From NCBI RefSeq assembly GCF_009727055.1, contig NC_052359.1, positions 62,188,960 through 62,252,959 of the forward strand: a stretch of 64,000 nucleotides of DNA, written 5' to 3'. Position 1 is the stretch's first letter, and the number at the start of each line of letters is the position of its first letter. Of this stretch, positions 1-10,911 are shown in pieces. The translations under genes and the position numbers were made by a program. Under the pieces are notes generated by a model that had not been told where the DNA came from, did not search any database, and saw only the letters and a program-made list of their open reading frames with translations. This DNA comes from Benincasa hispida (lineage: Eukaryota; Streptophyta; Magnoliopsida; Cucurbitales; Cucurbitaceae).

Positions 1-256
1 CTTGATTTGGAACAATGAACCCCTCTGGTTGAGCCATGTAAATGGTCTTCTCAAGATTACCATTCAGAAAGACAGTCTTGACGTCTATTTGCCATATCTC
101 ATAATCATAAAATGTGGCTATGGACAGGAGTATCCTGATAGACTTCAACATAACAACAGGTGAGAAAGTTTCCTCATAGTCCACTCCCATCAACCCGGGT
201 ATAACCTTTTGCCACAAGTCTAGCCTTAAAGATTTACACCTTTCCATCTACATCTC
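1..256 (-). pseudogene. Copia reverse transcriptase, core part downstream of the solo LTR
   Basis: Minus-strand translation gives RT landmarks in order: FKARLVAKGYT, then YEETFSPVVMLKSIRILL, then IDVKTVFLNGNLEKTIYM and QPEGF, which are the conserved blocks of Copia RT before the YVDD box (outside the window). A stop follows VDGKV and there is a frameshift between VAKGYT and the SPV block. It continues directly from the coding segment ending at 2502; the two halves rejoin in frame (KRK / RDVDG) if the solo LTR and one copy of its 5-bp target duplication are removed. Confidence 0.88.
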
Positions 257-2501
257 GTTTTTAAAGGAAAGATATATCCTGCAACAGAAGAATATAAAAT
301 CAATAAGCACTTAAACTACATTTAATTTGAGTTTTAAACATGTTGTTCATATGATATTCATAAAAGGGTTTGAAAAAAAAAATCCTCGTGAGCTAAACGG
401 GGATGGAGAAGAGGAACGCATTCCTCGTCCCTGCCCTCGGCCCGACCCCGCCCTGTTCCCGTCCGCCCCGATTAGACTTTTATATATTTATTTAATATAG
501 TTATCTAATATTATGTATTATTATTATTATATAAATATGACATCTAAATTTCAAATTTGATTATTTATTGGAAAACATAATGAATTGTTTAAATTGAATG
601 TTTAAATTTAGATTATATATGTGAATAATTTGATTTATATTTATTTTTTTCTACTATTAATTAGCTTTTCTAAGCCAAAATTTGAGTAATTTATCTTTAA
701 ATTCAAATTTTCATATAAAACTAACCATAATAAACAATTTAGTGATAAAGTTAATTATTTAATTAAAATTTGCTCACATTAGTGATTTAAATTAATTAGC
801 TTTAAAAAAAGTAACGGGGAAAATTCCCCATGGGAACCCGATCCCCGCGAATTCCCCGTGGGGAACCCCGCCTCGCATCCCCGTGAAAAATTTCACGGGG
901 ATGGGGAATGAAATGGGGAGCGGGGATGGGGATGAGGAATGACATCCTCGGCCCCACCCTGCCCCGTGGACATCTCTAGTAGAATTCATGAAAATGTGTA
1001 GGGTTGCATGAAGAACAACTCCAGCTTGAAGATCATTAAAACCAACAATGGAATTTAGTGATTCTCCAATAAATTTGGTTAGTGGATTTTTCCCAAGAAA
1101 TGGAAAAATCCACTAAGAATTTTTTCAAAAAACATTATTATTTTAATTTTTTCTATTTTAAATTAGCTTTATAAAATTAATTCAAAATAATTAATTAGAT
1201 AAAACTAATTTTTAAATGTTCTTTAATTAAAATTTTTAATTAAAAATAATATTAAATTAATACAATATCACCAATAAATCAATTTTGTATTAAAATCATA
1301 ATTTAAATATTAATTAATTTTTCAATTTCGTTTAATTTCAATCAAAATAAACATTTATAATTGTATCATATATAATCAATCGAAAACCCTAAAAAAATGA
1401 ATTTGAACATTTCAAATTCATAACCCTAATTTCATACATCAATTCTTAATTTGTTATTTCAATTTAATGAGCTAGTAGATGGGCCTAATGGACCTACAAA
1501 TCATGAGCTCCAACGATCTGTAATTATTTCGTTAAAACTCTTTAATCGAATTAATTACTATTCGTTAACTATCATGACATACCACTATAACTTGATAGTT
1601 GCACTCTCCTCACTGTAGATATATTTCTGTCCATATAAACCATAATCAGTAAGTCGATCCTTAACAGGTTGTTCGTATTTACATCTGGGTCAAAATTACC
1701 GTTTTACCCCTGAAAATACATCTTGTTCCGTAAGTTCCCACTGACCCTCTAATGAACAATTCGATTCATAATACTACTTATGAATCATGTTCTTTCTCTA
1801 TCATGAGAAAGCGGGCCCTGATTGTTCAAGTCTCGGAAACAGTACTTAAGAGAACAACCTATCTGCTAACCCTAAAATGGGTAGGAGTAAATTCCATCTT
1901 GGAGGGCTATGTCCCTAGCTATTCATCCGGTTTTATCCCCAAAATGGAAGGCTTATTGAACAGTGTTGTTGAACTACTCTCACCCATGCATATCAAAGGA
2001 TAATCTTGAATTAGAGTTCAAAGCTAGCTCAGGATTAAGATCGAGTTATCCTAGGTTACCTTAAGTATGAAATAATCAGTTTTAACAGTAAACGGTCGTT
2101 ATAAAGAAAAGTGACAATTTTGTGGTCCAGTCTATATGCAAACTCATTGCATAGGATGCCTCCACTCACATGTCTCTACATGAATGATTTGTGGATCACA
2201 TCATTTGTATTACCTAAACAAAATGAGCCACATCCAATAGTGTTACCAGGATGAGATACCCAATTTCATCCATATACTTATGGACCATTTAGGCTATATA
2301 CTATTAACTTGATCCTGTTTATGTCACTACATAAAGTTAAAGTATTCATACTATATCATGGATATATTTATTGGATTTTCATAATAGAGTGCAAAATCAA
2401 CAATTTTATTGAATAAAATACTCAATAATATTTTATTGATAAATAGAATATTTAACATAAAATTTACGAACTGCAAGTTCTAGGACATTCCCAACAGTTT
2501 T
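257..2501 (-). mobile_element. Solo LTR (~2 kb Copia LTR family) with a 5-bp target duplication
   Basis: The LTR spans 262-2496. In minus orientation it begins TGTTGGGAATG and ends TTCCTTTA, a mutated form of the family end TTCCTTCA. It is flanked by exact GTTTT duplications at 257-261 and 2497-2501. There is no internal coding, PBS or second LTR, so it is a solo LTR left by LTR-LTR recombination. It sits inside the RT of another Copia element and itself contains a hAT-like insertion at about 386-978. Without that insertion it is about 1.64 kb, a little shorter than its relatives in the window and divergent from them. Confidence 0.9.
386..978. mobile_element. hAT-like non-autonomous element nested in the solo LTR
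   Basis: GC-rich terminal blocks (about 386-475 and 810-978), rich in GGGGATGGGG-type strings, flank an AT-rich centre in inverted orientation. The right end, read inward, is TAGAGATGTCCACGGGG, which resembles the TAGGGATGGCAACGGG terminus of plant hAT elements. The left end is degenerate (about 10 of 17 positions alike) and I find no 8-bp target duplication, so the left boundary is approximate. It encodes no transposase. A related but much cleaner element lies at 45318-45554. Confidence 0.6.
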
Positions 2502-4260
2502 CGCTTGTAGATCCATTTCTACCCTATAGGTTTTATCTCATCAGGTTGATCCACAAGTTCCTAGACTTTATTGAAGTACATAGACTCCATTTCTTGGTTC
2601 ATGGCCTTAATCCACTCATCTCTGTCAACATCCTCCACTGCCTGCTTATAAGACAATGGATCCTCGACCCCATCATCAGAAATGATGCTCTGGGCTTCAG
2701 TCAAACCTATGTAGTGTTCCGGTTGGTTCATAACCCTCCTACTACGTTGAGGTAGTCTCAACTCTTAAGATGGTTGACTACATGAACCGACATCAACAAC
2801 TCTTGTTGATCTATCAGTCTGTTCAACAACTCTTGTTGAACCTTTAGTAGTCTCATTAGAAATCTCATGTAAAACAAGCTTACTTCGTGGTTTATGATCC
2901 TTTATGTGTTCTTCTTCCAAGAAGATAGCATTTTTCAACACAAACACTTTATTTTCTCTCGAATCGTAGAATTATACACCCCTCGTTTCTCTTGGGTAGC
3001 CTACAAAGAGGAAAACTCTCGAACATAGTTCCAACTTCTTCAGGTTAATCACTAGCATGTGGGTCAGAAATCCCCAAATCCCGAAGTGGCGTAAACTACC
3101 TTTACGACTTCTATACAACTTAAAAGATGTTTCAGAAACACTTTTTGAGGGAACATTGTTCAGAATGTAACATGCAGTATCCACTGCAAAACCCCAAAAC
3201 GAGTATTAAAGATGAGCATAACTCATCATAGATCGAACATGTCGAACAGGGTTCTGTTTCTCCTTTCTGATACACCATTCTGTTGAGGTGTACCTGAGGT
3301 CGAGAGTTGGGACGTAATTCCATGTTCTATCATATAGTTCTGGAATTCGAGGTCCATATACTCTCCACCACGATCAGATCGTAGTGTTTTTATCTTCTTA
3401 CCTAACAAGATTTCAACTTCAGTTTTATACTCCTTGAACTTGTCAAGAGCTTCAGACTTACGTTGCATTAGGTAGGGATACTCGTACCTTGAATAATCAT
3501 CTATGAAAGAGATGAAATATTCATACCCACCTCGAGCTCTAACACTCATCGAACCACATAGGTCTGAATGTATAAGCTCCAAGGTTTCCTCGGTTCTGTA
3601 AACTTTTCCAGTAAAAGGTCGCATGGTCATCTTGCTTTCAAGGCATGATTCACACACCGACAAGAAGTTTTCTTTTAAACTCTTTAGAAGTCCACATTTC
3701 ACCGAAATCTCAATCCTATTGAGGTTTATGTGACCTAACCTTAGATGCCAAAGATGGGTGTTTTCCTTAGGAGAAACGTTTGGTATTTTAGCTGTTGTAT
3801 CTGTACTGAACATTTTAGTATTAAGCAAGATTTTTATGACTAATGGCCTTAGTACATATAAGTTATTTTCCATTGAACAAAAACCAATCTCCATACCATT
3901 ATTGAAAACAAACACTTTACTTTCAGAAAAGGAGACGATATAACCTTGTTCAATAAGACAAGAAACCAAGATTAAGTTCCTCTTGATATGTGGAACTACA
4001 AAAACATAATCCAGTAACAGATAATGTTTCTTGTCCAAAAATAACTGCAGCCTACCTACAACAACAGCTGAAACAACCTCAACAGTGCCAACTCGAAGAG
4101 TCAACTCTCTATGTGGTATCGTTTGCTAGGAACTAAATCCTTGGTAGGAAGAACTAACATGGTTAGTAGCACTTAAATCAAGTATCCATGTAGAATCATC
4201 ATTCTCTACCAAACACGTCTCCAAGACCAATAGATCACATTTACTATCTTTAGACTTCTT
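2502..4260 (-). pseudogene. Copia pol: protease, integrase, linker and start of reverse transcriptase
   Basis: Continuous open frame from 4104 to 3226 covers the protease tail and integrase. GAG-pre-integrase motif HLWHLRLGH and the CESC pair give the zinc-binding HHCC module. Catalytic residues of the integrase are present: D in LIHSDLCG, D in FIDDYSRY and E in QQNGVSERRNRT. Upstream, the protease site reads DLSAT instead of DSGAT, so the catalytic motif is damaged, and a stop follows. Downstream (about 3180-2510), in shifted frames, are integrase C-terminal and linker sequence and the RT entry motifs MNQEMESM and KPIG-KWIYKR, where a stop replaces the conserved Cys. Confidence 0.88.
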
Positions 4261-4266
4261 CATCTT

Positions 4267-4740
4267 CTAGAGAGCAGTGAGATCAATATCAAAACCTAAA
4301 TGAGCTCCAAGTTCCATTTCAAAGAACATTTCTCGTCGATGAACTTTATCAGAGTCAACAACACTTGCTTTCCCTAACTGGAGGTTATCTTGGGAACTGA
4401 CACTACTGGTTTCTTTGTCATCCATTCCTTTGTGCTCGAAAAGTGAGAACTGACGTTCAAACAATTCTTGCAATGAGTCTATGATCAATGACCATGTTCT
4501 CAACCCTTTTGTCCAAAACATCAGGTATGCTAGCCCAAATGTGAAGTTGAGCCAACAAGTTAGCCTTCATCCACACCTCATATGCATTACGAACACTTCA
4601 TGGTGCATCAAGGGTCGGGACTTGAGGACACTTCTCAACCATGATAAACTCGAGGTCGTTTACCATGAAATATGTTTTAACGGACTCTTTCCATGATAGA
4701 AATTGGTCAAACTAGTGGCATTTAACGGAAAAACATTCAT
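4267..4740 (-). pseudogene. Copia gag, frameshifted
   Basis: The likely start is ATG at 4740-4738, four nucleotides after a strong 3' splice-site sequence. The frames together give the pattern of the UBN2-type Copia gag: W-K-E-SVKTYF, EKCPQ, NLLAQLHIWASIPDVLDK and then, in another frame, DSLQELFERQFS. At least two frameshifts and one stop (after LDAP) break it. I see no intact CCHC zinc knuckle in this copy; the region 4260-4440 is too degraded to place it. Confidence 0.75.
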
Positions 4741-4744
4741 GTTG

Positions 4745-7294
4745 CTGAAAAAGAAACACAATGACCTACATTATGTTTTAAGTGAATACTCATTGAAAAA
4801 ATAACAACATCTAATATGGTTTAGCAAAACTGAAATGAACCTCGTGTGACATCTAGTTTCGTAATGACGCTTCAAAGGTTTAGGACAAAAGCTGCCGAAA
4901 GGTGGTCAATTTATCCCTCCTCTGAATTAAGATATTCTCAACCAACCATTAATACTATAACTCTTGTTCCTATAAAGACTAGCCATCATTGATTTGGTCA
5001 AGAAATCATTAACTTGCTTAACAATTTTTTGTAAGTGTGTCCCGTCATTTAAGGCCCTAAAGTTACAACCCAAGAAGCCAATCCGAAGGAAAAAATCTTA
5101 TTGGGGCAAAAAATAAAGTGACCCTATCCATTTCTAGAGTTCACTTTGATATTGAACAACTACACAAAACCCATCCGAAGGGGGACCCTCCCAGGGCACC
5201 ACGACGGAATGCAAGAATGATCTCACGGTGCGAACCAATGAAGGAGACCGCAGGACATGTTGACACACACCCTTCACCCACTTACTATAAATACTCTCTT
5301 CGTCCACCTTGATATTGACTAATGCAGACACCGTCTGAAGAGGGATGCTCCCAGGGCACCACGAGGCTAAACATGAATCTCATGGCTTGAACATTCAGAG
5401 AGAAACGTGAGTGGAATCATTGACATATCATACTCTTCCCCCCACTGAGTATTTTATAACCTAGAGTTTAGTTTACGTAGATTTTTAACAAAGTGACTTT
5501 TTAGGTTTTCCTAAGAGTAACTTTTACCTTGGAAAGTTGAAACAAATTTTGATCATCATTAATTAAAGTCTTTGATCAATTGTCGCATGCTTGCAGAAAA
5601 TATATCTAATTCACCTTTCCGGGTAGGGGTATTTTGTTTCCGTCAACTTAAGTACCCTAGCTTAGACAGAACCCACCTTAGACAAAAGGTCCGTTATAGA
5701 TATATTTAATACAAATTTAATCTTTTATGCCAATCAATTTAATCCTATTAAACCGATTTAAAAGATTAAACTTAGGTATCTATTCTCATTATAAACTTGA
5801 ACTTAGGTCTATCTCAATCCAATTTTAAAACCCTTTTAAAACATAAGTTGGCTTAAATCCGTATGCAACTCTTTCTTATTGATTTTAGTTCTAATTTCCA
5901 TTATAATGCTTATAACAGGAAACAACCAAAATCAACACAATGTGAAGCTACACATAGAAGGCATTCATAACATTTACAAATAAGCCCAAGTGTCATGCTT
6001 CATGCATTGTTCATTCATTGCTACTTTTATATAACACTTATATAACGAAGCAATGAACCAAGCAAGCATGCTTCCATACACCCTTATACTATAACTCTTA
6101 TAATATAAAGATGATGTATGAATATGCTTACTGCGTGCATAAATACAACTCTTACATTTCATGATGCATTCGCATGCTTTCAGATAATTTCATCATGCTA
6201 GAAACTATATTATCACACTTATAATATATGATGCATGAATCAATCTATAACCTAAGGTGGGTTTTAAATCTATATGTCATACACTATGGCATATAAACAA
6301 CATACATCTCATGTATATTAAATAAAAGTTGATGAACCGAGATAATTAGCCTCAAATCCTCAAAAAACCAAAGCTAACTATTATAAATAGCAATAAGCCA
6401 CCTATTCATATAGGCGGATCGGGTCTTGAACCGTCCAAGCAAAGAAATGCATCTCCTTGATCGTGTACCAAAATCGAGTGATCGCCTATGCTTTATTCAA
6501 TCATTTACAAACACTTCCTGAGCTTAAACGATCATTTAGCAATGATTGTGTATCTTTGACTATGCGATGAAGCATGAGGCACACGATCGTGCAACGCACA
6601 ACGTGCAACACAAGCCTTAAACGATCAACTAAACGACAACGATACGATGAAGCACAATCGTCTAAATGATCGCTGAGCAAGCGCCAAGGTATCATATACC
6701 TCGTGATCGTGTAGTCAGTGACTATGCGATGAAGCATGCTAACTAAACGATCATTTAGTGCGCGCACCTTTTATTAAACGATGAGCATCAAATGCTCTAA
6801 GTGATCGTTTACCTACAGCGTCCACGCGATCAAGTAACCAACACTATGTGATAGAGCAAACTCTTTACCCCAGCTAAATGATCATTTAGTAAATACTACA
6901 CGATTGGGCAAAACATTTCTACACGATCGTTTTGTAAAAACTCAACCATCGTTTACCTTAGGCTACACGATACAACCAACCTTTGGTCTTTTTCCTTGAT
7001 GAGAACCACATCTCCATGCTTTGAAACTTCATCACGAACAACTCAACAAACTCAAACAGTTTGAATTACATACTTTTTGCCTTTAATTATGCCCAAAAAC
7101 ATAGGGACCCTTACAAATTAACACATTGTAATCACAAAGAAAGCTTGAAACATAGGTATTTAACCCGTAAACATTCTTCAACACCCATCCACAAACGCAT
7201 TTAACACTTAAACGCAATGCAGAAACCTTAAAACTCACCACGACTGTAAAAGAAGTTCAAAACAGAAGTGAAATTTGAAATATCAGAACAACCT
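4745..7294 (-). other. Long Copia leader between PBS and gag, possibly an intron
   Basis: About 2.5 kb between the PBS and the gag start with no coding pattern on either strand. It holds a degenerate pair of segments around 5160-5245 and 5318-5390 that share CCCAGGGCACCACGA, and at 6400-6990 an array of CGATCG-type motifs like those in the LTRs. On the minus strand it ends in a pyrimidine tract and CAG (4747-4745) just before the gag ATG. A donor-like AAAG/GTATG lies in the LTR (exon end 7479). A transcript spliced between these would lose the PBS and the whole leader. This is inference from sequence signals only. Confidence 0.5.
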
Positions 7295-7307
7295 GGCTCT
7301 GATACCA
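7295..7307 (-). other. Primer binding site (tRNA-iMet type)
   Basis: Minus-strand TGGTATCAGAGCC, complementary to the 3' end of initiator tRNA-Met as in many plant Copia elements, two bases after the LTR end TTCCTTCA. It fixes the 3' boundary of the 5' LTR at 7310. Confidence 0.9.
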
Positions 7308-7309
7308 AT

Positions 7310-8018
7310 TGAAGGAAATCAAACATGAGGATTTCCATGAGCAGTTGAAGAGATCGTTCCAATTTTCATTCTAATTGAACATAAACAATTACAGTACAAA
7401 AATAGAAACTAACAGGTCATGCAAAACTACAAATTACAGCATGCTAAACGATAGAATCAAGGGATAGAGTATGCATACCTTTGAAGAAACATTCTTCAAG
7501 AATGCCTCGATCAATATCCCAACGTCCATAACCAGCAATGCTCGAACGCATGACTGGTGCACAGCACGATCAACAGCACGAACACAACGAATGGCCAACA
7601 ACTCCACGAAACCAATCGATTAAGTGAGGACACCACTACAATAGTTACCTTGGTATTCTCAGTGTGAGAATCCAAGAGTTGTGGGCTCTATATGATCTTG
7701 GCTTAAGGAAGAGACTGAAGGACAACGATTGTGTAGACAATCGAGCAAGTGGAAGATAACATAGTGTATCGTATAAACGATGTGCTCGATCGTATAGTAA
7801 ATGGCAGCCTATCGTATAGACAAAGCCACTCGATCGTTTAGCTATGATCAGCTGATGACCTATCGTATAGTCAGTGGTCCACAATCGTTTAGTTTTTCTG
7901 AGCTATCACTTAGTGAAACATTTTCACAAACACTTTCACTTGATAGCTCTTCCGTGAGAAACTTTCCGAATGAAGTAACTCCAAATTTTAGGAAAACAAT
8001 TTTTTTTTATCTCACGTT
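7310..8018 (-). mobile_element. Truncated 5' LTR of the Copia element
   Basis: Minus orientation, ending TTCCTTCA next to the PBS. Order from its 3' end: GCTCATGG block, a GCATGCTGTAATTT block (7437-7450), donor-like AAAG/GTATG (7479/7478), GAGAATACC-type hairpin (7651-7672), then the CGATCG/CGTTTA motif array (7715-7900). The same order is seen in the LTRs at 15289, 24123, 31549 and 60748. Beyond about 8018 family similarity stops and a GATAGAC foldback repeat begins, so most of U3 is missing. Confidence 0.82.
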
Positions 8019-8160
8019 TATCAATATCGCTGATAGACACTAATAGAAGCCTATCAGTGTCTATCATTTATAGTATTAAAATTTTGCTATATTTTGTAAA
8101 TATTTTGTTTTATTTTTCTATATTTAAATATGGCCCTTGTAATAAATTATTAATGTGAAA
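8019..8160. repeat. GATAGAC/GTCTATC foldback repeat (partial)
   Basis: Contains inverted short units around 8028-8075: GCTGATAGACACTAATAG then CCTATCAGTGTCTATC, followed by an AT-rich arm. A fuller copy is at 51497-51706. The repeat replaces the missing part of the adjacent Copia LTR. I recall very similar repeats as abundant in cucurbit genomes, but I cannot name a family. Confidence 0.55.
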
Positions 8161-8336
8161 ATAGTTAAAATAATAAGTCTACTTTGGTTCATTCAATTAA
8201 ATTGTCAAATTAGTATTAATTTATCTATCATCGTAACTAGTTTTTGTATTTAAAAATAAAATTTAACAAACACAATTTAATTCCTTCTACCGTTGATTTT
8301 TCAAAAAGAAAAACTGCAATTATTTTAAAAGCTACA
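8161..8336. repeat. ~170 bp direct repeat, copy 1
   Basis: Runs from about TTAAAATAATAAGTCTAC to ATTATTTTAAAAGCTAC and is about 90% identical by eye to 12976-13152 in the same orientation. It has no coding content and no recognisable TE termini. Both copies end at exactly the same sequence, AAAGCTAC, after which the flanks differ. Confidence 0.75.
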
Positions 8337-9815
8337 AGAACCTCAAACTAGGCAGGTTGCTAGCACGCACGAGTGGTAGGTTGGTATAAGGCTTGCACTG
8401 ACGCAGTGTGCAAGGGGGAAGGTATTGTGCTATACGACGTGTGCTAAGGTTATGAGGTGAGAAGGTGCAAGAGGCGCTAGGCTGTGGGGTAAGAAGCACT
8501 GGGTGCAAGGGGCTGGTTGTGCATTGGCGTGCTAGACGGGCATAAGAGACATGAGATGGGCGCATGGGTTGCAATGTTGGTCGCATGACTAATGCTTAAC
8601 TATTAAAATTTTTCCTAAGTGTTGGCCACATAGGAAGGTATGCGTTGGAAAAAAAAATGATGTTTTGAGCTGATTGTTGAGTACTTTTAGGTGAGTTAGT
8701 CTCACAAGGAAGCCATAGTGTTGGCTAAACATGTTTTTCATTTCCACAGGGTTAACGGAAGGGCTTATCAACCCTAGAAGGAACGCCCAAAGGCTTTGAG
8801 TGACAAAGTTGATGTTTTTTCAAATGTTTTAGTAACACATGCTTGAGAAATGTTTGGACTCATGCTTGTCTATATGAATGATTAAAGTGTTTTCCAAGCA
8901 AACTATGTTTCATATAAGCCATTAACGCATGCTATGTTTTAAAGAAGCTTATGAGCATGATTTAAGTATTCATTACTTATTCGTTCAAAAAGCATGTGTT
9001 AGAAATGATGCTTATTAGAAAAATGTTAAAGCATATAACTTATGATGATATGCATTCAAAGTATGATTTACTTCAAAATATGAGTTTTATGATGAATGTT
9101 AGAACTCGAAAGATAATGTGAAGGTATTTGGACAGTAGTACCTAAGGTATGATGGTACTTAGTATTAACCACATGCATAGGTAAAGTCGATGTTGTTTGT
9201 GTTGAGAGAACTTCACACCAACTAAGGTTTAACGTTGAGGGATTGAGCAAAAGGGTTATCTCTCAACTTAAAGAATATGTAAAGCTATGTCTTAAGTTAT
9301 GCTATAACAAAAGTTTTATTCATATGTTTGCTTGGTAGTTTCAGTTTTAAAGTATGTTGTTTAAGTTTTATTAGTCACTCACTGGGTTAGTAGCTCACTC
9401 ATTTAAATGTTTTCCTTCTTCTAGGTAGTGGCCATCTCTTCTGAGGATAACTACACTGTTGTTCTGCCACTTCAAAGATTTAGCGAAGAGGAAGTCTAGG
9501 TGTCTATTATGTAATTATCTATATACATGTGTTGCATATTCAGCACTAGTTTTGAGTGTGGGACCACTAAACCTTATTTCTGTTTATATGTTTTAAGTTT
9601 GCTATATATGGAGCCCTGAGGTTGTTATAAATGTTTTAAGTTCTGCTAGTTCTTAAATTTTAAAGATGTTATTCCATGGTATCCCAAACAATTTAAACGA
9701 GTTAGCTATGTGGTAAGTGCCACAAAAGGGTTGCTAACTACTGCCGACACACTCCCTTCTAGATTAAGTGGGTAAGCTAAGAGTGGATATAACATTGGAG
9801 CATTGACCTAAATGA
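8337..9815 (+). mobile_element. Probable Ty3/gypsy LTR-like remnant
   Basis: A GC-rich stretch (8345-8590) is followed by AT-rich sequence with the phrase TCACTCACTGGGTTAGTAG... and CTTCTTCTAGGTAGTGGCC (9370-9430), a pattern I associate with the 3' half of Tekay/Del-type gypsy LTRs. No PBS, coding or target duplication was found, so the ends are arbitrary. It could also be host DNA; the call rests on style rather than on termini. Confidence 0.35.
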
Positions 9816-10326
9816 AATTTATCACCTTTAGTGACCGGGGTTATAACTCTTATGTTTTAGAAAAATTTCGGCAACATGACAACACTACCACAACAATACA
9901 AAAAAAATTTACTTTAACACCTGTACAAAGAAATGCACTTCCAACAATATTTAAACAAAAATCTTCTCTCAACAGAATAAACAACATAAACAACAATGAT
10001 TTACAAAAACTTAGATCTGATTACTCACTTGACTTCAAGTCTCAAAAGTTGTCACATGGGCATTCGATCTTATACCTCCAGATTCATGGACTCAGTTCCT
10101 ATCAATAAAATGAACAGTCCAAAAATAAAAACTCAGCAAAGTTTAAAATTCCATCAATCCATACAAATATCACAATCTGTATTCAGTTAACCTATCTCAG
10201 TCTGTAATAAAGCAAAAGATTATAACGACATTGGTTAATCATAATATTCAATTATCCTAACACAGCTACCATAGTAAATAAAGCAGGAGTCTCACGAATT
10301 TATAGTAAAGATTGAATATCACATAC

Positions 10327-10428
10327 CAGTCTCATTATCTACTTCTATGTCTGCTGCATTATGTTCTTTTAGGAGCTGCAATCCATCATTATAATTCAAC
10401 TTATTGCTCATAAGCCAAAATGGAACAA
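10327..10428 (-). pseudogene. Exon-like fragment of unknown origin
   Basis: On the minus strand an open segment of 102 bp sits between a good acceptor (TATATAGCAG) and a good donor (ACTG/GTATGTG). It encodes VPFWLMSNKLNYNDGLQLL followed by KEHNAADIEVDNETG. I do not recognise the protein; there is a faint resemblance to the N-terminal PB1-like region of some plant MULE transposases. It may be another gene piece carried by the element that ends at 12088. Confidence 0.35.
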
Positions 10429-10644
10429 CTGCTATATATTATGTATGAAAATTAAACATTTTCCTCGCTGAAAATCAGTAGGAAAAAGTATAATATTTAT
10501 GCTATATGCCTTTATTTCTTGTTGTTTTACCTAGGCAACAGTTAGCTCGATGGTTGGATCAAACTCATCAGTGTTTAGGGTCGATGGGTATACAAATACG
10601 ACCTGGAATAAAAAGGTTTATCTATAGAATTGCACATTACATGA

Positions 10645-10902
10645 AAATTCAATTCAATTAATACCATACAAAAAGAGGAGCAAATTCATCAGTTGCATCA
10701 ATACATGCAACCATAGAACATATTTCATTTTCTTCATGCTGATTCAAATAGGAAAATATTTACTTCTTCCAACATCCGAATTTGGTCTATATGCACAATT
10801 ATCCAAATTATTCCCAAAGCTACAGCCATAGAACAGATTTCATTATAATTATTCATAAATGTCGAATCTGATTCAAATATAAATATTGCTTCTTCCAACA
10901 TA
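10645..10902 (-). repeat. ~124 bp degenerate tandem duplication
   Basis: Two copies share CTTCTTCCAACAT (about 10765-10777 and 10889-10901), CCATAGAACA(T/G)ATTTCATT and TGATTCAAATA with the same spacing of about 124 bp. No known protein is encoded. Confidence 0.6.
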
Positions 10903-10911
10903 TAAATTATG

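Larger units (their letters stand above)
1..8018 (-). mobile_element. Decayed Copia retrotransposon (5' LTR remnant, leader, gag, pol), 3' end outside window
   Basis: Reading on the minus strand the order is LTR remnant (8018-7310), PBS (7307-7295), long leader, gag (4740-4267), protease, integrase, linker and reverse transcriptase running off the left edge. This order (integrase before RT) is that of Ty1/Copia. The RT is interrupted by a solo LTR at 262-2496. There are several stops and frameshifts, so it is not autonomous. The 5' LTR keeps only its 3' ~710 bp; the upstream part is replaced by a foldback repeat. The LTR matches the ~2 kb LTR family that recurs through the window. Confidence 0.88.

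Noticed and set aside
792..989. 65-codon minus-strand frame
   Set aside because: It lies in the GC-rich terminal repeat of the hAT-like element; the Gly/Pro-rich translation is a by-product of GGGGAT repeats.
6400..6990. CRISPR array or satellite
   Set aside because: The CGATCG-type motifs are irregularly spaced and inverted, with no constant repeat or spacer length; the context is a plant retrotransposon leader.
9883..9900. CACTACCACAACAATAC as the left terminus of the CACTA element
   Set aside because: The 3-bp flank (CAA) does not match the right flank (AAA), the sequence outside it does not continue the Copia integrase, and no subterminal repeats follow.
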